Of a DNA stretch of 52,116 nucleotides, positions 16,016 through 23,886 are shown in pieces. Below the pieces are notes generated by a model. The model ran no database searches, was not told the DNA's origin, and saw only the letters and a program-made list of their open reading frames with translations. The stretch is taken from positions 1 to 52,116 of the IMG/VR virus record IMGVR_UViG_3300034101_004157. One strand, given 5' to 3'. Every line of letters begins with the position of its first letter. Positions within the stretch are counted from its first letter, which is position 1. The stretch is from a virus. The translations under genes and the position numbers were made by a program.

Positions 16016-16554
16016 CAAACACCTCCGCCCGGCACCCGGGCCTCGCGATCATGCAGCGTCCCGGCCTCGCGCCGGGCCCGCAGCTTCTCCAGGTTGAACC
16101 ATGCGACCTCTTGCGCCGAGAACCCCGCGGCACGGCACATGGACGTCGCAACCATCGCCAGCGGAAGACCACCGAGCACGTCCCCCATCGCCACGCCGAT
16201 CGCATGCGCGACGTGGTCGACCCGATCCGTGAGGGTCATCTCGTAGACGGGACGCACAGGGTCGGCGGTCCACAGCCCAACGCCGTCCCCCTCCGACTCA
16301 AGCGCCGCGTACCACAGCACGTCGCCCAGCTCGCCCCTCAGGTCGACGAAGACCTCGGCGCCCTTCTTGAGCACGCGCCGGTCATCCAGCGCCCCGAGCG
16401 CCTCGCCGAGCTCAGACAGCACGCCGCGCCGCGCCGCAGATGCCGCGCGGTCAGGCCGGTACGCGCTCAACCGCAGCACCTCGGCGCGGTAGTCCCGCCA
16501 CCGCAGGCTGCGCCACGGGTCGGCAAGGATGCCACCCACTTCATCACCACTCAT
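16015..16554 (-). CDS. MazG-like nucleotide pyrophosphohydrolase
   Basis: The product has 179 residues. Its helices contain SELGEALGALD and DLRGELGDVLWY, the ExxE...ExxD-like metal-binding pattern of the all-alpha NTP-PPase (MazG) superfamily, followed by NLEKLRARR. These enzymes hydrolyse dNTPs or (p)ppGpp-type nucleotides; in phages they adjust the nucleotide pool. The start at 16554 follows GGAGGTGGTG. It leads the clamp/methylase/reductase operon, which fits a nucleotide-metabolism role. Confidence 0.78.
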   Translation of the reverse strand: MSGDEVGGILADPWRSLRWRDYRAEVLRLSAYRPDRAASAARRGVLSELGEALGALDDRRVLKKGAEVFVDLRGELGDVLWYAALESEGDGVGLWTADPVRPVYEMTLTDRVDHVAHAIGVAMGDVLGGLPLAMVATSMCRAAGFSAQEVAWFNLEKLRARREAGTLHDREARVPGGGV

Positions 16555-16601
16555 CACCACCTCCATCCGCCCGCCGATCCACTCGGCACCGCGGCCCCGG
16601 C

Positions 16602-16631
16602 AGCCTATCCCCGCCGCCGCGCACCCGTCAA
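16602..16631 (-). promoter_or_regulatory. Promoter of the MazG-clamp-methylase-reductase operon
   Basis: On the minus strand GCTATTGACG (TTGACG at 16626-16631) is followed by TAGGCT (16602-16607) after 18 bases. CTTTGCGGTTCTTTGCG lies upstream and resembles the ACTTTCTT element of the plus-strand promoters. It is divergent to the promoter at 16690-16748. Confidence 0.6.
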
Positions 16632-16689
16632 TAGCGGCGCGCAAAGAACCGCAAAGACCGCGAGAACACCGCAGCCGTGCGCGTCATGG

Positions 16690-16748
16690 ACTTTCTTTGC
16701 AGATTGTAGCGACCTGCTATTGACCCTCGCTGCCCGATCCTATAAACC
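16690..16748 (+). promoter_or_regulatory. Module A promoter with upstream AT element
   Basis: ACTTTCTTTGCAGATTGTAG begins at 16690. TTGACC begins at 16720, exactly 30 bases later. TAAACC follows at 16743 after 17 bases, overlapping TATAAA (16741-16746). The same element-to-box distance occurs in five promoters. A leader hairpin CGGGG/CCCCG (16760-16764 with 16776-16780) follows. Confidence 0.75.
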
Positions 16749-16799
16749 TATGGGGCCAGCGGGGAACAGAACCAGCCCCGAGCCCACCCGGAGCCGACC

Positions 16800-17366
16800 A
16801 TGAACGCCAACGCCAAGATCACGAGCACCGAGGCAGTCGTTGCTGCCGCCTTCGCGCTCCACCAAGACCGTCTCGCTGACGAGGCTGTCGCCAGCCTCCA
16901 GCGCTCCCTGGAGCGGATCAAGTCGGCCTACTCCAACCTGTCGCAAGAGGTCTACTCCTGCCCGCGCTACGGCCAGCTCTGGCGGGCGACGCTCCGCGAT
17001 CTTTGTGTGCGGGCCGACGGCACCTATGAGATGGACATGGACAAGGCCCAGGCTTGGGCGAAGACCTGGGCCCAGAACGAGATCGCCGCCGCCGCCAAGA
17101 AGCTCAGCGCCAAGGTGGGCCGCTTGGTCCGGGCGAAGGTCACCGGCGCCCCCGAGCGCGGTTGCTTTACCCTGACCGGGGGCCACCCGAACGGCGCCTT
17201 CGTCCGGGTGGAGCAGGACCGGATCTTGAACGTCAGCGGCAAGGGCACCCTTTACAACCAGTGGCCCGCCCGGATCTACGTTGACAACCGCCTGATCAGC
17301 GAAGTCGCCTACAAGCGAATCAGCCCGCGCGCCGAGGATCGGATCCTGCCCGAGATCGGCGACTGA
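16800..17366 (+). CDS. Hypothetical protein, first gene of module A
   Basis: The product has 188 residues. It is helical in the N-terminal 110 residues (with a coiled-coil-like stretch about 25-60) and strand-rich at the end, with GGHPNGAFVRVEQDRIL. I do not recognise a family. It starts behind CGGAGCCGACC and is followed by a UUCG-loop hairpin (17383-17406). It is the longest first gene of the five modules. Expression should be early and strong, judging from its promoter. Confidence 0.75.
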   Translation: MNANAKITSTEAVVAAAFALHQDRLADEAVASLQRSLERIKSAYSNLSQEVYSCPRYGQLWRATLRDLCVRADGTYEMDMDKAQAWAKTWAQNEIAAAAKKLSAKVGRLVRAKVTGAPERGCFTLTGGHPNGAFVRVEQDRILNVSGKGTLYNQWPARIYVDNRLISEVAYKRISPRAEDRILPEIGD

Positions 17367-17382
17367 CCAGCCCGCCCGGCGG

Positions 17383-17406
17383 CCCCGGCGGCTTCGGTCG
17401 TCGGGG
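17383..17406 (+). terminator. UUCG-tetraloop hairpin after the module A gene
   Basis: CCCCGGCGGC (17383-17392) pairs with GTCGTCGGGG (17397-17406) over a TTCG loop, with two G-U pairs. It is 17 bases after the stop and ahead of the next promoter. It fits a terminator, although no T-run follows. Confidence 0.6.
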
Positions 17407-17445
17407 CGCCAGCGGCGCGCAAACGTCGACGTGATGCGGCTTCCC

Positions 17446-17504
17446 ACTTTCTTTCGTGTTTCTATCAGCCGGCTATTGACCCTTGCGGCTCCATCCTATA
17501 AACC
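17446..17504 (+). promoter_or_regulatory. Module B promoter with diverged AT element
   Basis: ACTTTCTTTCGTGTTTCTAT starts at 17446 and TTGACC at 17476, again 30 bases apart. TAAACC (17499-17504) follows after 17, overlapping TATAAA (17497-17502). Only the first nine bases of the element match the others. The leader hairpin is GGCGGGG (17514-17520) with CCCCGCC (17530-17536). Confidence 0.7.
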
Positions 17505-17552
17505 ATGGGGGCCGGCGGGGAGCAAACCACCCCGCCCCACCCGGAGCCGACC

Positions 17553-17756
17553 ATGACCACCGCTACCCCGCTGACCGCCGAGCTTCGCGCCGCCTTCCGC
17601 ACCAACACCTCGTGCAAGCACGCGCATCCGCTGGCCCGCGCCGTCGCCTGCGCCCGCCGCGATTACGTCGCGTCCTGGCGCATCGGTCCGGCCGCCGAGG
17701 CCGCCGCGCTTGCCCGCTACAACGCCGCTGTCGCCGCGGTTGACGCCGCGGCCTGA
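17553..17756 (+). CDS. Small hypothetical protein, module B
   Basis: The protein has 67 residues, is Ala-rich and helical, with three Cys/His residues around CKHAH and CARRDY. It starts behind CGGAGCCGACC. I do not recognise it. A perfect palindrome follows (17765-17780), as hairpins do after the other module genes. Confidence 0.65.
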   Translation: MTTATPLTAELRAAFRTNTSCKHAHPLARAVACARRDYVASWRIGPAAEAAALARYNAAVAAVDAAA

Positions 17757-17764
17757 TCCACTTC

Positions 17765-17780
17765 ACAGGGCGCGCCCTGT
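17765..17780. terminator. Perfect 16-bp palindrome after the module B gene
   Basis: ACAGGGCGCGCCCTGT reads the same on both strands and begins 9 bases after the stop. A second inverted repeat, GCCTGA-CGT-TCAGGC (17832-17846), follows. The gap 17757-17957 holds no gene. The palindrome could be a hairpin, or a protein-binding site. Confidence 0.5.
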
Positions 17781-17957
17781 CCATCACCGCCCCGCCGTGC
17801 GCGCCCTTCCATGGTCGGCCGGGGCGGCGCCGCCTGACGTTCAGGCCGGTCCGCAAGACGCCCGCGTGGACCGCCCGCCGGAACATCCTCCCCGGTGGGT
17901 CAAGCGCGCTGCCCCAAGCGTGCGACGCGGGCGTTCTTTTCACCGACAGGAGACAGC

Positions 17958-19217
17958 ATGACCACCTTCGCCAGCCGCACCGAATGGCTCGCCGCCCGCT
18001 CCCAACCCGCACCCGACGGCGGCCCGATGCTCGGCGCCAGCGACGTCGCGACCCCATTCGGCCTCGGCTTCACATCACCCGCCCGCTTCGCCGCCATCCT
18101 GCGCGGCGACCTGCCCCGCGACCCCGAGCCGGACGCGCCCAGCGACCCGCGTGCGGTCGGCACGCGCCTGGAGCACGTCGCGCTCGCCGAGTACGCTGTG
18201 CACCACCGCCCCGCCGGCGCGTGGCCCCTAGCAGACCAGATCACCCGGTGGGCGCACCCGGACCGGCCATGGCTCGCTGTCAGCCCGGACGCGCTGGTCC
18301 TTGAGTCGCTCGGCGCCGACGTGACCGGCTTGGTCGAGGTCAAGATCCCCCGGTCCGCCGGCGCGCTCGGCGAGTACGCGCCGGACAACGCCGACGGCTA
18401 CGGCATCGCCGCAACCCTCGCCGACCTGCGCGGCCCGGCGATCCCCCGGCGCTACGCCTTGCAAGTCCTCGCCCAGATGGCCACGATCCGGGCCTGCCAA
18501 GCGCACAACACCGGCCCCGGCTACCCGCCCGCGCTGACCTACTGCGACCTCTGGGCCTGGGCCGGCCCGCACGCGCACCGCCGGGTTCGGCTGACCTGGG
18601 ACGACGGCGCCGATGCCGCCGCCGATGCGCTGTTCGATGCCGTCGCCGCATGGCGCCAGCGGCACGTCCTTGACGGCGAGCCCGTGCCTGTGGGCTGCCC
18701 CGACGACGCGGCCATCGCCGTCCGCCTCTGGCGCGCCGAGGGCCAGCACAGCGCGCCGGGGCTGGCCCGGACGGCTGCAGAGTACGCCGCGGCGGCCGAG
18801 GACATGAAGCGCGCCGAGGCCCGCAAGGACCGCACCAAGGCCGCGCTGCTCGGGGCGCTCTACACTGCCGGGGCGTCCACCGCCCTGATCCCCGACCCGG
18901 CCGCCGACCCGGGCGCGAAGACCAAGGCCGCCCGCGAGGGCAAGCCCGCAAAGGTCAACATCACCGGCACCCCGGGCGGCGTCCGCTCGCTGCGCGTCAC
19001 CCCGGGATGGCTCACCGACGCAGGCTGTACCCCGCTCTCCGACGACATCGACGCCCCCATCGAGCCGATCACCATCCCGGGCATCACGACCGGCGAGCTC
19101 GCCGCGCGCTGGGCCGACGCCCCGGCCGCCCCGGCGACCGACACCCCGCAGGCCGCCGATCCGGTCCTCGCCGCGGCGCTCGCTGCGATGGCCAGCGACG
19201 ACGGGGCGGACTGGTAG
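17958..19217 (+). CDS. YqaJ-type viral recombinase/exonuclease
   Basis: The product has 419 residues. The first 240 form a lambda-exonuclease-like (YqaJ) nuclease core: GASDV (26-30), GTRLEH with Glu 72, VSPDALV with Asp 111, and LVEVKIP with Glu 127 and Lys 129, the D...ExK metal site. It would chew 5' ends to expose single strands for RecT, which follows at 19847. The C-terminal 180 residues, Ala-rich with coiled-coil character, are extra. The start at 17958 has CAGGAGACAGC upstream. Confidence 0.85.
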   Translation: MTTFASRTEWLAARSQPAPDGGPMLGASDVATPFGLGFTSPARFAAILRGDLPRDPEPDAPSDPRAVGTRLEHVALAEYAVHHRPAGAWPLADQITRWAHPDRPWLAVSPDALVLESLGADVTGLVEVKIPRSAGALGEYAPDNADGYGIAATLADLRGPAIPRRYALQVLAQMATIRACQAHNTGPGYPPALTYCDLWAWAGPHAHRRVRLTWDDGADAAADALFDAVAAWRQRHVLDGEPVPVGCPDDAAIAVRLWRAEGQHSAPGLARTAAEYAAAAEDMKRAEARKDRTKAALLGALYTAGASTALIPDPAADPGAKTKAAREGKPAKVNITGTPGGVRSLRVTPGWLTDAGCTPLSDDIDAPIEPITIPGITTGELAARWADAPAAPATDTPQAADPVLAAALAAMASDDGADW

Positions 19218-19246
19218 CCGGGAACACCGACAGGCGCGCGGCTCTC

Positions 19247-19305
19247 ACTTTCTTTGCTGAAAGTAGCCGCGGCCTATTGACCCTGCGCTGAGGGGTGGAT
19301 ACACT
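19247..19305 (+). promoter_or_regulatory. Module C promoter with AT element
   Basis: ACTTTCTTTGCTGAAAGTAG starts at 19247, TTGACC at 19277 (30 bases later) and TACACT at 19300 after 17. The leader hairpin is GCGGGG (19316-19321) with CCCCGC (19333-19338). Confidence 0.75.
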
Positions 19306-19354
19306 CATGGGGCCAGCGGGGAGCAAAACCAACCCCGCCGCGCCGGAGCCGACC

Positions 19355-19750
19355 ATGAACGCCAAGATGAACAAGACCGAAGCCGCCGCCCTCGCCTACG
19401 ACGACGCTTGCCGCGCCTACACCAAAGCGCAGCACGAGAGCATCCGCATCTGGAAGTCCATCCGCATCGTCCGCGACGGCGGCACGCTGACCTGGAGCCA
19501 GGAGGACGTGCTGGTCGACGTCTGCCGCACCAAGGTCGGCAACCTCGCCTACCACATGACCCACGCTGAGATGGCTGAGATGGCCGCCCAGATCAGCCGG
19601 GAGAGCATCGCCGCCGCCAGCGCGCTGTGCGACGAGCTCGGCGAGATCGCCGACAAGCTGGAGCAGGCCGCCGCCCGCCGCGAGGCCCGCAAGGCCGCCG
19701 CCAAGGCCGCCCAGATCGCCGCCGCCTTCGCCGCCGCGGTGGCTGCCTAA
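19355..19750 (+). CDS. Hypothetical coiled-coil protein, module C
   Basis: The protein has 131 residues and is almost wholly helical, with a heptad-like Ala/Glu/Arg/Lys-rich C-terminus (about 75-131). I do not recognise a family. It starts behind CGGAGCCGACC and is followed by two hairpins before recT. It sits between the exonuclease and RecT, so it could be a recombination accessory protein, but only by position. Confidence 0.7.
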   Translation: MNAKMNKTEAAALAYDDACRAYTKAQHESIRIWKSIRIVRDGGTLTWSQEDVLVDVCRTKVGNLAYHMTHAEMAEMAAQISRESIAAASALCDELGEIADKLEQAAARREARKAAAKAAQIAAAFAAAVAA

Positions 19751-19757
19751 GCCCCCC

Positions 19758-19818
19758 GGGGCCGGCCCGGCGGCCCCCAACCCCCGCCCCAAGCGCGCCG
19801 CCCGGGACCGCGGCGCGC
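19758..19818 (+). terminator. Two hairpins between the module C gene and recT
   Basis: GGGGCCG (19758-19764) pairs with CGGCCCC (19771-19777). GCGCGCCGC (19793-19801) pairs perfectly with GCGGCGCGC (19810-19818). They separate the small ORF from recT and could act as a terminator or attenuator, since no new promoter is seen before recT. Confidence 0.55.
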
Positions 19819-19846
19819 GCCCCTACGCGAAACAAGGACACCAACC

Positions 19847-20971
19847 ATGAGCGACATCCCCACCGATCCAGAGGGCCTTGCCCGCGCCTTCGGCCTCGGC
19901 ATCCTCGCCCTGTACGGCCACACCCCGAAGACTGCCCCGCCGCCGCTGTTGGGATGGGTCAAGGCATGGCGAAGCAACGCTGAGGCCATCCTGACCGCGA
20001 CCCCCGCGCTGTGCAAGGCCGCCCCGGCCGCCTTGGGCGCCGCGGTGATCAACCTTGCCAAGATGGGCCTGATGCCCGGTATCCCCGGCGATGCGAGCGC
20101 GACCGGCTACCTGTACCCCGGGCAGGGCGGCCCGATGGGCGTGCCCTCGGCGCGCGGCCGGATCGCCCTGGCGCGCGCGGCCGGCGTCGCGGTGGAGACC
20201 TACCCGGTCGGCGTCAAGGACGAGATCACGCTCGACGTCGACGGCGATGTCGCCGAGGTCAAGCCGAACCCGGACGAGCGCCCGACCAAGTGGGAGCACC
20301 TGCGCGGCGTCATCGTGCGCACCGAGGACGGGACCGGTGCGGTCCGGCGGCACTGGGTGTCGGCCGGCGAGATCGAGGTCCGCAAGGTCCGCAGCAAGGG
20401 TGGCGGCCCGTGGCAGTCCGACCCGGTGGGCATGGCGCGCGGCAAGGCCGTCAAGATCCTTGTGGATCGCGGCATCCTGCCCCAAGCGCCGATCCCCATC
20501 CCCGGCCTGCGCGAGTGGCACGCCGCTGCCCCGGCGCCCGCCCTGCAGGTCATCGACGCCCCCGCCGCCCGCGCCCTGCCCGCGCCCATCGAGCCCGAGC
20601 CCGCCGACACCCCGCCTGCCGCGCCCACGGCCCCTGAGACCGCGCCCGCCGCGCCGGACGTGTCAGCGCCCGCCGAGGCGGAGCAAGCGGCCACGGAGGC
20701 TCCTGCGACGGCTGGGGAGGGTGCTGTGGTCACGCTCCCGTCTGGCGACCTGCTGGACCTGTGCGATGAACTGATCGCGGCTGCTTTCGACGACCGCATG
20801 ATCAGCGACGACGACGCGCAGGTCGCTGCGTATGCGACCATCGAGGCGTGGACCGCCGGCATGGCCAAGGCCGGCCGCGCGCCGACCATCGAGGCGGCCC
20901 GCGTCGCGATGCCCCGCTTGATCGCCAAGGCCCGCGACCTCGCAGGCAACCCGCCGGCCCGCGAAGTCTGA
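19847..20971 (+). CDS. RecT-family single-strand annealing protein
   Basis: The protein has 374 residues. Residues about 25-225 match RecT: ATGYLYP, GRIALARAAG, and WVSAGEIE followed by DPVGMARGKAVKILVDRG. It anneals complementary single strands made by the exonuclease encoded upstream and probably binds SSB. The last 150 residues, a Pro/Ala/Glu-rich linker plus a small acidic helical end, are longer than usual. The ribosome site is ACAAGGACACCAACC, weaker than the module start. Confidence 0.85.
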   Translation: MSDIPTDPEGLARAFGLGILALYGHTPKTAPPPLLGWVKAWRSNAEAILTATPALCKAAPAALGAAVINLAKMGLMPGIPGDASATGYLYPGQGGPMGVPSARGRIALARAAGVAVETYPVGVKDEITLDVDGDVAEVKPNPDERPTKWEHLRGVIVRTEDGTGAVRRHWVSAGEIEVRKVRSKGGGPWQSDPVGMARGKAVKILVDRGILPQAPIPIPGLREWHAAAPAPALQVIDAPAARALPAPIEPEPADTPPAAPTAPETAPAAPDVSAPAEAEQAATEAPATAGEGAVVTLPSGDLLDLCDELIAAAFDDRMISDDDAQVAAYATIEAWTAGMAKAGRAPTIEAARVAMPRLIAKARDLAGNPPAREV

Positions 20972-21046
20972 CACCCCGCGCCCCGGCGCATCCCAAACAC
21001 GCCGCGCCGTCCGGGGACGGCCGGCAATGTGCCAACGGAGTCCGAC

Positions 21047-21148
21047 ATGACCTGTGCCCTCTACGCCGCTGCCTTCGCCCTCGCCGCTGCCCTCGGCATC
21101 ACCCCGCCCGCCAAGCCCCAGGGCTGCAACGGCGGATGGATGGACTGA
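21047..21148 (+). CDS. Mini-ORF of 33 residues
   Basis: The ORF starts behind ACGGAGTCCGAC at ATG 21047. Its product has a short hydrophobic Ala/Leu stretch (4-18) and then a Gly/Cys end. It is too short to judge by homology. The start module and its placement between recT and the next gene support translation. Confidence 0.4.
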   Translation: MTCALYAAAFALAAALGITPPAKPQGCNGGWMD

Positions 21149-21234
21149 CCTGCCCCGGCCGCCCGTGGCCCCATCCCCGCGCGCCGACCGGGCCAACGGC
21201 GCGCTGCTTCCGCACACACCGACAGGAGCCGATC

Positions 21235-21867
21235 ATGACGACTGAGACCCTGACCAACGAAATGCGCGCGCTGCTCGCGCTGATCACCAACGAATGGCGC
21301 CCGCTGCCCCTCGCCGAGATCGCCTCGATCACCGGCTGCGCCGCTGTGCAGGGTGGCAACGTCCTTCGCCACCGCTTGAACCTGTGGACGCCGCCCGGCG
21401 GCGCCGACACCGAGCCGGGGCGTGTCTACATTCACGACCGCTTCGGGCTGCGGCTGGCGCGCTGCTACCGCGCCACCAACGAGGGCACGCGGTACTGGTG
21501 GCGCCGCTTCCCCGCGGAGGCAAGCGATGCCGACATCGTTGCTGAGGCTATGGCCCTCAGCCACAACGCGCACCTGTTCGGCTCCAAGCCGCCCAAGATG
21601 CGGAAACAGCCTGCGCGCAGCCTCTTCGCCCCAATCGGTGACGCACCCGCACCGGCTTCCGCCGAGGTTGCCGTGACCGCTCCGCCGGTCGCGCCGGTCG
21701 TCGTCATGGACGACATCGCGGGCCAGATCGCAAAGGCCCGCGCTGCGACCGAGCAGGCTGAGGCGGCGTGGCTGCAGTGTGCCACCGAGCTCGAGCAGCT
21801 CGAAGCGGTCCGGCGGGCGCGCATCGAAGCGCTGCAGGCTGAAATCGCCCGGCTGTCTTCCGTCTGA
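21235..21867 (+). CDS. Hypothetical protein with coiled-coil C-terminus
   Basis: The product has 210 residues. The first 85 could form a winged-helix-like domain (LLALITNEWRPLPLAEIAS, then GCAAVQGGNVLRHRL). The linker is Pro/Ala-rich and the end (about 155-210) is a clear Ala/Glu/Leu coiled coil. It starts behind AGGAGCCGATC. DNA binding is possible but not shown. Confidence 0.7.
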   Translation: MTTETLTNEMRALLALITNEWRPLPLAEIASITGCAAVQGGNVLRHRLNLWTPPGGADTEPGRVYIHDRFGLRLARCYRATNEGTRYWWRRFPAEASDADIVAEAMALSHNAHLFGSKPPKMRKQPARSLFAPIGDAPAPASAEVAVTAPPVAPVVVMDDIAGQIAKARAATEQAEAAWLQCATELEQLEAVRRARIEALQAEIARLSSV

Positions 21868-21890
21868 CCGAGCGCGCTTCCCCGCTGCTA

Positions 21891-21919
21891 TTGACGGCAT
21901 GACGCACGGCGGATAGCCT
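21891..21919 (+). promoter_or_regulatory. Promoter D
   Basis: TTGACG (21891-21896), 17 bases, TAGCCT (21914-21919), in a GCTATTGACG context. There is no ACTTTCTT element upstream. It serves a run of four coupled genes starting at 21951. Confidence 0.65.
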
Positions 21920-21950
21920 GCGGACAGACCCGCACCCCTTCGGACCGCCC

Positions 21951-22253
21951 ATGACCCGCCGTGCCGTCATCCCCCAACACCCCGCCGCCGACCTGATCGG
22001 CCGCGTGCCTGACGGCCTGCTGGCCTGCCTGATCGGCGTCACCCGGCCGGCCATCGGGCACCACCGCACGGCGCGGGGCATCCCGGCGGTCGACCCGCGG
22101 GCCTTCGTCGACGACGTGGGCGTGCAGGCCACGTTCAGGGCCGAAGCCATCGCCGAGGTCGCTGCGCGCCCCGACCGCGCCGACGCGCTCAACGCTGCGG
22201 CCGCGGCGTGGATCCCGGGGTGGGTGCCGGTCGCGCCAGAGGACCAGCCATGA
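21951..22253 (+). CDS. Small protein with possible helix-turn-helix
   Basis: The protein has 100 residues. LLACLIGVTRPAIGHHRTAR (about 23-42) resembles a helix-turn-helix. It starts only 32 bases after the promoter, without a clear ribosome site. The stop overlaps the next start. A regulator is possible. Confidence 0.6.
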   Translation: MTRRAVIPQHPAADLIGRVPDGLLACLIGVTRPAIGHHRTARGIPAVDPRAFVDDVGVQATFRAEAIAEVAARPDRADALNAAAAAWIPGWVPVAPEDQP

Positions 22254-22471
22254 CCAGCCTGCATCACCCAACCGCCCGCACCGTCATCGCCGAGATCGCC
22301 GGGGCCCTGCGCGAGCGTGCCGAGGCCCGACGGGCGCAGATCCCGGCGTGCACCGAGGCCGGCGGCAACATCGACGCGCTCACGGCGAAGGCGAGCGAGT
22401 GCGATGCGATGGCCGCCTTCGTGGCCGCCTACGCGCGCTTCTACCCGGACAGCAGCGAGGGCCAGCCATGA
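22250..22471 (+). CDS. Small hypothetical protein
   Basis: The product has 73 residues, is helical and Ala/Glu-rich. It is joined to both neighbours by ATGA overlaps. I do not recognise a family. Confidence 0.6.
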   Translation: MTSLHHPTARTVIAEIAGALRERAEARRAQIPACTEAGGNIDALTAKASECDAMAAFVAAYARFYPDSSEGQP

Positions 22472-22857
22472 CCACCGCCCCGCGCAACGCCCGCGCCTGC
22501 CTGTCCCGGCAGACGTCCGCCCACCTTGGCCCCGAGCGCGTCGCTTGGGTCACGTCGCGCGCCGATGCCGCCGGGCTGCCCCGCGCTGCCTTCGTGGCCT
22601 CGATCTGGCCCCGCGACGCGGACGGGGCGCTGGCGCTGGTTCAACCCCGTCATCCCCGCGCGCCGATGCCCTTGGGCCTGCGTGGCTACACCGCCGCAAG
22701 CGCCGGCGGGCTGGCCATCCTGACGTTGCACGGCCCGGCGTGGACCGATGCCGGCGGCCCTGACCTGCGCGGGCGCCTCGCAGCGCACGGCCGCGGTTGG
22801 TCGCTGTCGTCGGTGGTCCGGGCCGTGATCGATGCTGCGGTCGAGGCCGGGGCATGA
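22468..22857 (+). CDS. Hypothetical protein
   Basis: The protein has 129 residues with mixed strands and helices (GGLAILTLHGPAW near the middle). It is joined to both neighbours by ATGA overlaps and precedes the RuvC-like gene. I do not recognise a family. Confidence 0.6.
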   Translation: MTTAPRNARACLSRQTSAHLGPERVAWVTSRADAAGLPRAAFVASIWPRDADGALALVQPRHPRAPMPLGLRGYTAASAGGLAILTLHGPAWTDAGGPDLRGRLAAHGRGWSLSSVVRAVIDAAVEAGA

Positions 22858-23519
22858 CCACCCGCAAGCGCGCCCCGAAGCCCGCCGCCCCCATCCAGCC
22901 CCGCCTACCCGGCCCCCGCGTGGTCTTGGGCATCGACCCCGGCCAGACCGGCGGCGCGGTGGCGCTCTGGACGGCGCCCGGCGCGCTGCCGCAGGTTCTG
23001 GGGGCGTGGTCGTGGGCGCCTGTGGTGCGGCAGAAGCTGCCGTGCCTGCGCGTGCTCGGGGTCACTGTGGACGGCGCACAGGTCGAACGCATCGCGTCCT
23101 CGCTCGGCGCCGCAGGCTTTGCGGTCGGCGCATGGGTGCGCGCCGAGTGCATCGACCGCCTCGACGCCGTGGCCATCGAAGCCGCCCAGGCCCGCCCCGG
23201 AATGCCCGGCGCTGGTCTCGCCGTCGCCCGCGCCGCTGGTGAGCTCGCCGGGGGCGTCTGCGCAGCGTGGCACGGGCGCGTCCTGTGGCCTACCCCGTCC
23301 GCATGGCGCGCGGCAGCCTACCCCGGACGCACCCGCGCCGCCGGCAAGCCTGACCCGTCCGGCCTGATCGCCCAGACCGAAGGCTGGCCCGAAGGCGCCG
23401 CCGACGTCTGGCCCGGGGGCGTACCCGAGCACACGGCCGAAGCCCTCGGCGTCGCGCTCTGGGCCGCGGCGCAGGGCGAAGGCGCGGACGTGCGGGCCGG
23501 GGCGAAGGCGAAAGCGTAG
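22854..23519 (+). CDS. RuvC-like Holliday junction resolvase
   Basis: The protein has 221 residues with an RNase H fold. VLGIDPGQTG (24-33) carries the first catalytic Asp (28). VAIEAAQ carries Glu 109. EHTAEALGVAL near the end resembles the last RuvC motif, though the usual Asp is less clear. It would cut recombination junctions before packaging, downstream of the RecT/exonuclease pathway. It ends operon D; module E follows. Confidence 0.78.
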   Translation: MTTRKRAPKPAAPIQPRLPGPRVVLGIDPGQTGGAVALWTAPGALPQVLGAWSWAPVVRQKLPCLRVLGVTVDGAQVERIASSLGAAGFAVGAWVRAECIDRLDAVAIEAAQARPGMPGAGLAVARAAGELAGGVCAAWHGRVLWPTPSAWRAAAYPGRTRAAGKPDPSGLIAQTEGWPEGAADVWPGGVPEHTAEALGVALWAAAQGEGADVRAGAKAKA

Positions 23520-23537
23520 CACTGGCGCGGCTTCTGC

Positions 23538-23596
23538 ACTTTCTTTGCAGATTGTAGCGAAAGGCTATTGACCTGTGAGCGGCGGTCCGATAGGGT
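23538..23596 (+). promoter_or_regulatory. Module E promoter with AT element
   Basis: ACTTTCTTTGCAGATTGTAG starts at 23538, TTGACC at 23568 (30 bases later) and TAGGGT at 23591 after 17. From the element through TTGACC it is nearly identical to modules A and F. The leader hairpin at 23603-23627 has a GTCC...GGAC outer stem and a GCGGC/GCCGC inner stem with one bulged G. Confidence 0.78.
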
Positions 23597-23643
23597 GAAG
23601 GAGTCCGGCGGCGGTGGAGCCGCGGACGAACCTGGAGCCGACC

Positions 23644-23814
23644 ATGACCAGCCACGACCGCCTCTTCTCCGACGTCCTCTCCAAGCTCAGCGCCACGGTG
23701 GACTTCTGGATGGCGAACGGCCTGAGCGCCGCCGATGCAGTCCAGCGCGCGCTGGCGAACAGCTCCGCCGGACCGCGGGCCCGCGCTGCCCTGGCGGCGA
23801 AGTACACGGCCTGA
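23644..23814 (+). CDS. Small hypothetical protein, module E
   Basis: The protein has 56 residues and is helical. It starts behind TGGAGCCGACC. I do not recognise it. A GCGCGC/GCGCGC hairpin (23847-23870) separates it from the next gene. Confidence 0.6.
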   Translation: MTSHDRLFSDVLSKLSATVDFWMANGLSAADAVQRALANSSAGPRARAALAAKYTA

Positions 23815-23846
23815 CCCCTCCCGCCCGCCGCGGACGGGCACCCCTT

Positions 23847-23870
23847 CGCGCGCTGCCCGGCACCGGCGCG
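23847..23870 (+). terminator. GC-rich hairpin after the module E gene
   Basis: GCGCGC (23847-23852) pairs with GCGCGC (23865-23870). It lies just before the start module of the next gene, so it could be an attenuator rather than a full terminator. Confidence 0.45.
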
Positions 23871-23886
23871 CACTTTGGAGCCGACC

